A DNA stretch of 64,000 nt from UBA3937 sp050951585 (lineage in GTDB: Bacteria > Bacillota > Peptococcia > DRI-13 > DTU073), in assembly GCA_050951585.1 (NCBI GenBank), contig JBMNJI010000003.1, forward strand, positions 1 to 64,000, read 5' to 3'. The notes beneath the pieces are model-generated. The model saw nothing but the letters and a program-made list of their open reading frames with translations. It had not been told where the DNA came from and made no database searches. A program made the translations under genes and the position numbers. Each line of letters opens with the position of its first letter. Position 1 is the first letter of the stretch. This document shows positions 61,213 to 64,000 of the stretch, piece by piece.

Positions 61213-62550
61213 ATGAAGGCAATAATTATTGGGGCAGGCAAAACCGGTTACAATCTGGCGAAGATTTTAGTAAATGAAAAACACGATGTGGTGGTTATCG
61301 AAAAATCAGAAGAACGGGCTAAGATTATTGATGAATATTTAGATGTAAAAATGCTTGTCGGGAATGGAGCCAGTGCAGCAATCCTGGAGGAGGCCGAGGT
61401 GCAAAAAGCGGGTCTGCTTATTGCCGTGACGACCAGTGATGAAGTAAATATTATTGCCTGTATGGTGGCGAAAACTTACGGGGTGGGAAAAACGGTCGCC
61501 CGCATTCGTAATCCGGAATATTTTGACCGCGATAAAAAAATGCGGAAGGCCTTTCCCGGGATCGATCTGATGATTAACCCGGAATTTGTAACGGCCAGAG
61601 AGATAATGAAGCTAATTGACGCCTCGGAAGCGCTGAATGTGGAATATTATGCCGAAGGGAAAATACAGTTGCTGGAGTTGCAGATTAAGGAGGAGGCGAC
61701 CGTTGTCAATAAGTATCTCAAAGAGTTAAAGTTTGATTACTCCTTCCTGATTATTGCGATTTTCCGGGATGACAAATTAATTATTCCGTCGGGCTGTGAC
61801 CAGATTTTGGCCAACGATATCATCTTTCTCTTGGGGAAGACGGAAGAAATGATTCACCTGGAAAGATTATTCGGGATTGAACGGGTGAGAGCCCAGCGGA
61901 TTATGGTTTTGGGGGGAGGATATACCGGGTTTTATCTGGCCAAAATGCTGGAAGGCCGCAATTATTCCGTGAAAATAATTGAGAAGGAATACAACCGGTG
62001 TGTGGATATAGCACAAAGTCTCAAGAACGCGCTTGTTTTATACGGGGATGCCATGGATATTGACTTTTTAACTAATGAAGGGGTGGGGAATACCGATGTT
62101 TTTGTCTCCCTGAGTGGGGATGACAGGTTAAACATCGTGGTCAGTCTCCTGGTGAAACAATTAGGGGTTAAGCGCACGATCGCTGAGGTTGGTCATTCCG
62201 ATTTCATTAATTATATTGAAAATGCCGGGGTGGACATAGGGATCAGTCCACGCGTCTTGACGGCCAACGCCATTTTGCGTTATATCCATAAGGGGGATAA
62301 TATTCTTTCCGTTACTTTGCTGAGTAACGAAAGCGCGGAAATGGCGGAGTTTATCGTTTCGGAAAAGAGTAGGGTGGCGCATAAAAAACTATGCGAGTTG
62401 CAATTACCGGGGGGCGCGTTAATCGGGTCGATCTACCGGGATAATGAGGTAGTTATTCCGCATGGTGATGATGAATTAAAACCGGGGGATATCGTGACAC
62501 TTTTCACTTTACCTAATGCGGTGCGTGCTTTGGATTACTTGACAGAATAA
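61213..62550 (+). CDS. trkA: Trk potassium uptake regulatory protein TrkA
   Basis: Cytoplasmic gating subunit of 445 residues with two copies of RCK_N (NAD-binding: IIIGAGKTGYNLAKIL at the start and MVLGGGYTGFYLAKML at about 235) and two RCK_C domains (about 140-220 and 370-445). ATG 61213 follows GGGAGAA. The in-frame extension upstream overlaps the promoter and is not coding. Confidence 0.95.
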   Translation: MKAIIIGAGKTGYNLAKILVNEKHDVVVIEKSEERAKIIDEYLDVKMLVGNGASAAILEEAEVQKAGLLIAVTTSDEVNIIACMVAKTYGVGKTVARIRNPEYFDRDKKMRKAFPGIDLMINPEFVTAREIMKLIDASEALNVEYYAEGKIQLLELQIKEEATVVNKYLKELKFDYSFLIIAIFRDDKLIIPSGCDQILANDIIFLLGKTEEMIHLERLFGIERVRAQRIMVLGGGYTGFYLAKMLEGRNYSVKIIEKEYNRCVDIAQSLKNALVLYGDAMDIDFLTNEGVGNTDVFVSLSGDDRLNIVVSLLVKQLGVKRTIAEVGHSDFINYIENAGVDIGISPRVLTANAILRYIHKGDNILSVTLLSNESAEMAEFIVSEKSRVAHKKLCELQLPGGALIGSIYRDNEVVIPHGDDELKPGDIVTLFTLPNAVRALDYLTE

Positions 62551-62565
62551 AGGAGGCGTAAAGAA

Positions 62566-64000
62566 ACGAACCGTCAAAGGATTATAAGCTCGCTCAGTCG
62601 GATTCTGATAATTATCGGTTTGTCCATGTTAGCACCCTGCTTATGTTCTTTTTATTACGGGGAAGTAGAGGCGTATGCTTTTTTACTTTCCGCCGCGTTA
62701 GTATTAGTAGTAAGTATGGTTGCGTATAAAAAAACTGAGCCCACAGGTGTTGCCCTGCAGAAAGAGGTTTTTTGTACTGTGGCGTTCGGGTGGCTGCTTG
62801 CTGCCTTATTTGGCTCCTTGCCTTACCTAATCAGCGGTACTTTTGTTTCCTTTGCCGATGCTTTTTTTGAAACCATGTCTGGCTTTGCCACAACGGGGGC
62901 CACCGTGCTTGCGGATGTGGAGTCGCTGCCCAGAGGAATTCTATTCTGGCGCAGTATGACACATTGGCTGGGCGGGATGGGGATTATCGTTTTATTTGTC
63001 GCCTTGTTATCTTCCTTAGGGACAGGCGGTGAAAAGATGTTTCTGGCCGAATCACCCGGCGGTTCCATCCTCACCAAATTGACTCCGCGGATTAGTGACT
63101 CGGCGAAAATCCTTTGGGGAATATACCTCATTTTAACTATTGCTGAGATCATCCTTTTGTTTTTATTTGGAATGCCGATATATGATGCTGTCTGTCATAC
63201 TTTTAGCAATGTTTCCACGGGAGGATTTTCGGTTAGGAATGGCAGCATCGGTTTTTATGGCAGTCCGCAGTTAGAATGGGTCATTATCATTATTACTTTT
63301 TTAGCGGGGGCCAATTTTGCCCTCTATTACCGGTCGGTACGGGAGAAAAGTCTGGCTCCCTTGCCGCGGAACAGTGAATTCAGGTTGTATTCCCTGATTA
63401 TTGTGCTTGCCTCGGTGTTAATTGCCTACAATCTATATACGAATGCGCAGAGCGGATTTGGGGACGCGATCCGGCAGGCTGCCTTTCAGGTTGTCTCCAT
63501 TGTGACAACAACGGGCTTTGTTACGGCAGATTATAATCAATGGCCATTTATTTCTGTAACAATCATGTTTATGCTGATGTTTTTGGGGGGGTGTGCCGGT
63601 TCCACAAGCGGCGGGGTGAAGATTGGCCGGATTTTAGTGATGTTTAAACAAACGATACTGGAATTGCGGCATCAAATCCATCCCCGGGCGGTTATTCCCT
63701 TGAAGATCGATGGTGAAGTGGTCGAACAGGAAAAAGTAATGACGATTCTGCAGTTTTTTTTCGTGTATACGGCGCTGATTTTGGTTGGGGTGTTCTTTAT
63801 GGCTTTTCAAGGGCTTGATTTTGTGACGGCCCTTACTGCCGTAGCAGCAGCTTTAGGTAATGTCGGGCCGGGGTTAGGAGCGGTGGGACCGGCGTCGAAT
63901 TTCGGTTTTATCTCGGATACGGGCAAATACTTTTTATCTTTTTATATGCTGATCGGTCGGCTGGAACTATTCACGGTCCTGGTCCTCTTTTTACCCTCGT
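62566..64000 (+). CDS. trkH: Potassium uptake membrane protein TrkH (partial, probable ACG start)
   Basis: Pore subunit with four selectivity-loop motifs, of which TMSGFATTGATVL, NVSTGGFSV and TTTGFVTADYNQWP are visible, plus GGCAGSTSGGVKIGR. The open frame runs to the end of the window (478 codons), so the 3' end is missing. N-terminal similarity (RIISSLSRILIIIGLSMLAP) extends upstream of any ATG, GTG or TTG; the only well-placed codon is ACG 62566, 9 nt after AGGAGG. Alternatives are TTG 62620 or ATG 62626, which would cut into the first helix. Confidence 0.93.

Noticed and set aside
1..64000. tRNA, rRNA, transposase or prophage genes
   Set aside because: I looked for cloverleaf ends, rRNA-like stretches and transposase or phage motifs in the open frames and found none; selC in particular is not visible.

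Overview
The window comes from the chromosome of an anaerobic, endospore-forming member of the Firmicutes (class Clostridia, or a close relative in the Peptococcia-like lineages). Sporulation genes (yabG, a DUF3794/LysM spore-envelope protein, spoIIR, a SleB-type hydrolase, cotJA-cotJB-cotJC) sit beside oxygen-defence genes typical of anaerobes (superoxide reductase, rubrerythrin, rubredoxin). S-layer-homology proteins, a methionine T-box and a selenocysteine-containing SelD fit the same group. No rRNA, tRNA, transposase or prophage gene was seen. The species cannot be named from the sequence alone.

Layout. 1-2.8 kb: an S-layer-anchored surface protein whose 3' end looks frameshifted. 2.8-11.5 kb: T-box-metG-tatD-rsmA, a spore cortex hydrolase, an opposing glycosyltransferase, yabG, veg with two tandem consensus promoters, and a CAP-domain secreted protein. 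11.7-14.1 kb: a SipL-like protein and spoIIR. 14.1-15.4 kb (minus): a sodium-pump decarboxylase beta subunit and a 40-residue membrane protein, without alpha or biotin subunits. 15.6-20.5 kb: selA-selD (SelD has an in-frame UGA at codon 14), an L,D-transpeptidase and a Na/Pi symporter.

21.1-32.3 kb: a complete type I-B CRISPR-Cas locus, cas6-cas8b-cas7-cas5-cas3-cas4-cas1-cas2, followed by a leader and an array of 40 intact 30-nt repeats. Spacer lengths are unusually scattered (23 to 40 nt). 32.4-37.4 kb: a TetR regulator with a probable operator, diverging from an MMPL/RND exporter and a coiled-coil lipoprotein. 37.5-41 kb: a patatin-like lipase, an MFS exporter, a roughly 185-bp fold-back element with inverted termini, and a short-chain dehydrogenase.

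41-44 kb: an oxygen-stress cluster: a PerR-like regulator with palindromes around its own promoter, a rubrerythrin with rubredoxin domains at both ends, mscL, superoxide reductase, rubredoxin and a small ferritin-like protein. 44-48.6 kb: a vanadium-haloperoxidase/PAP2-like protein, a calcium-binding-like protein and a GT-A-like protein. 48.7-54.1 kb: a branched-chain amino-acid type ABC transporter (livKHMGF) plus a CBS-ACT sensor protein. 54.2-64 kb: a second SLH protein paralogous to the first, a thioesterase, a subtilase, a DUF3048 lipoprotein-like protein, cotJABC, an ECF S component, and the potassium uptake genes trkA and trkH. trkH runs off the window and appears to start at ACG.

The most unusual items are the fold-back element, the 40-residue decarboxylase-associated microprotein missing from a standard gene scan, the variable CRISPR spacer lengths, the large Pro/Cys-rich extension on CotJA, and numerous short intergenic tandem repeats. 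No clearly new multi-gene system was identified. The TetR-MMPL-lipoprotein unit and the orphan decarboxylase pair are the least understood gene groups.
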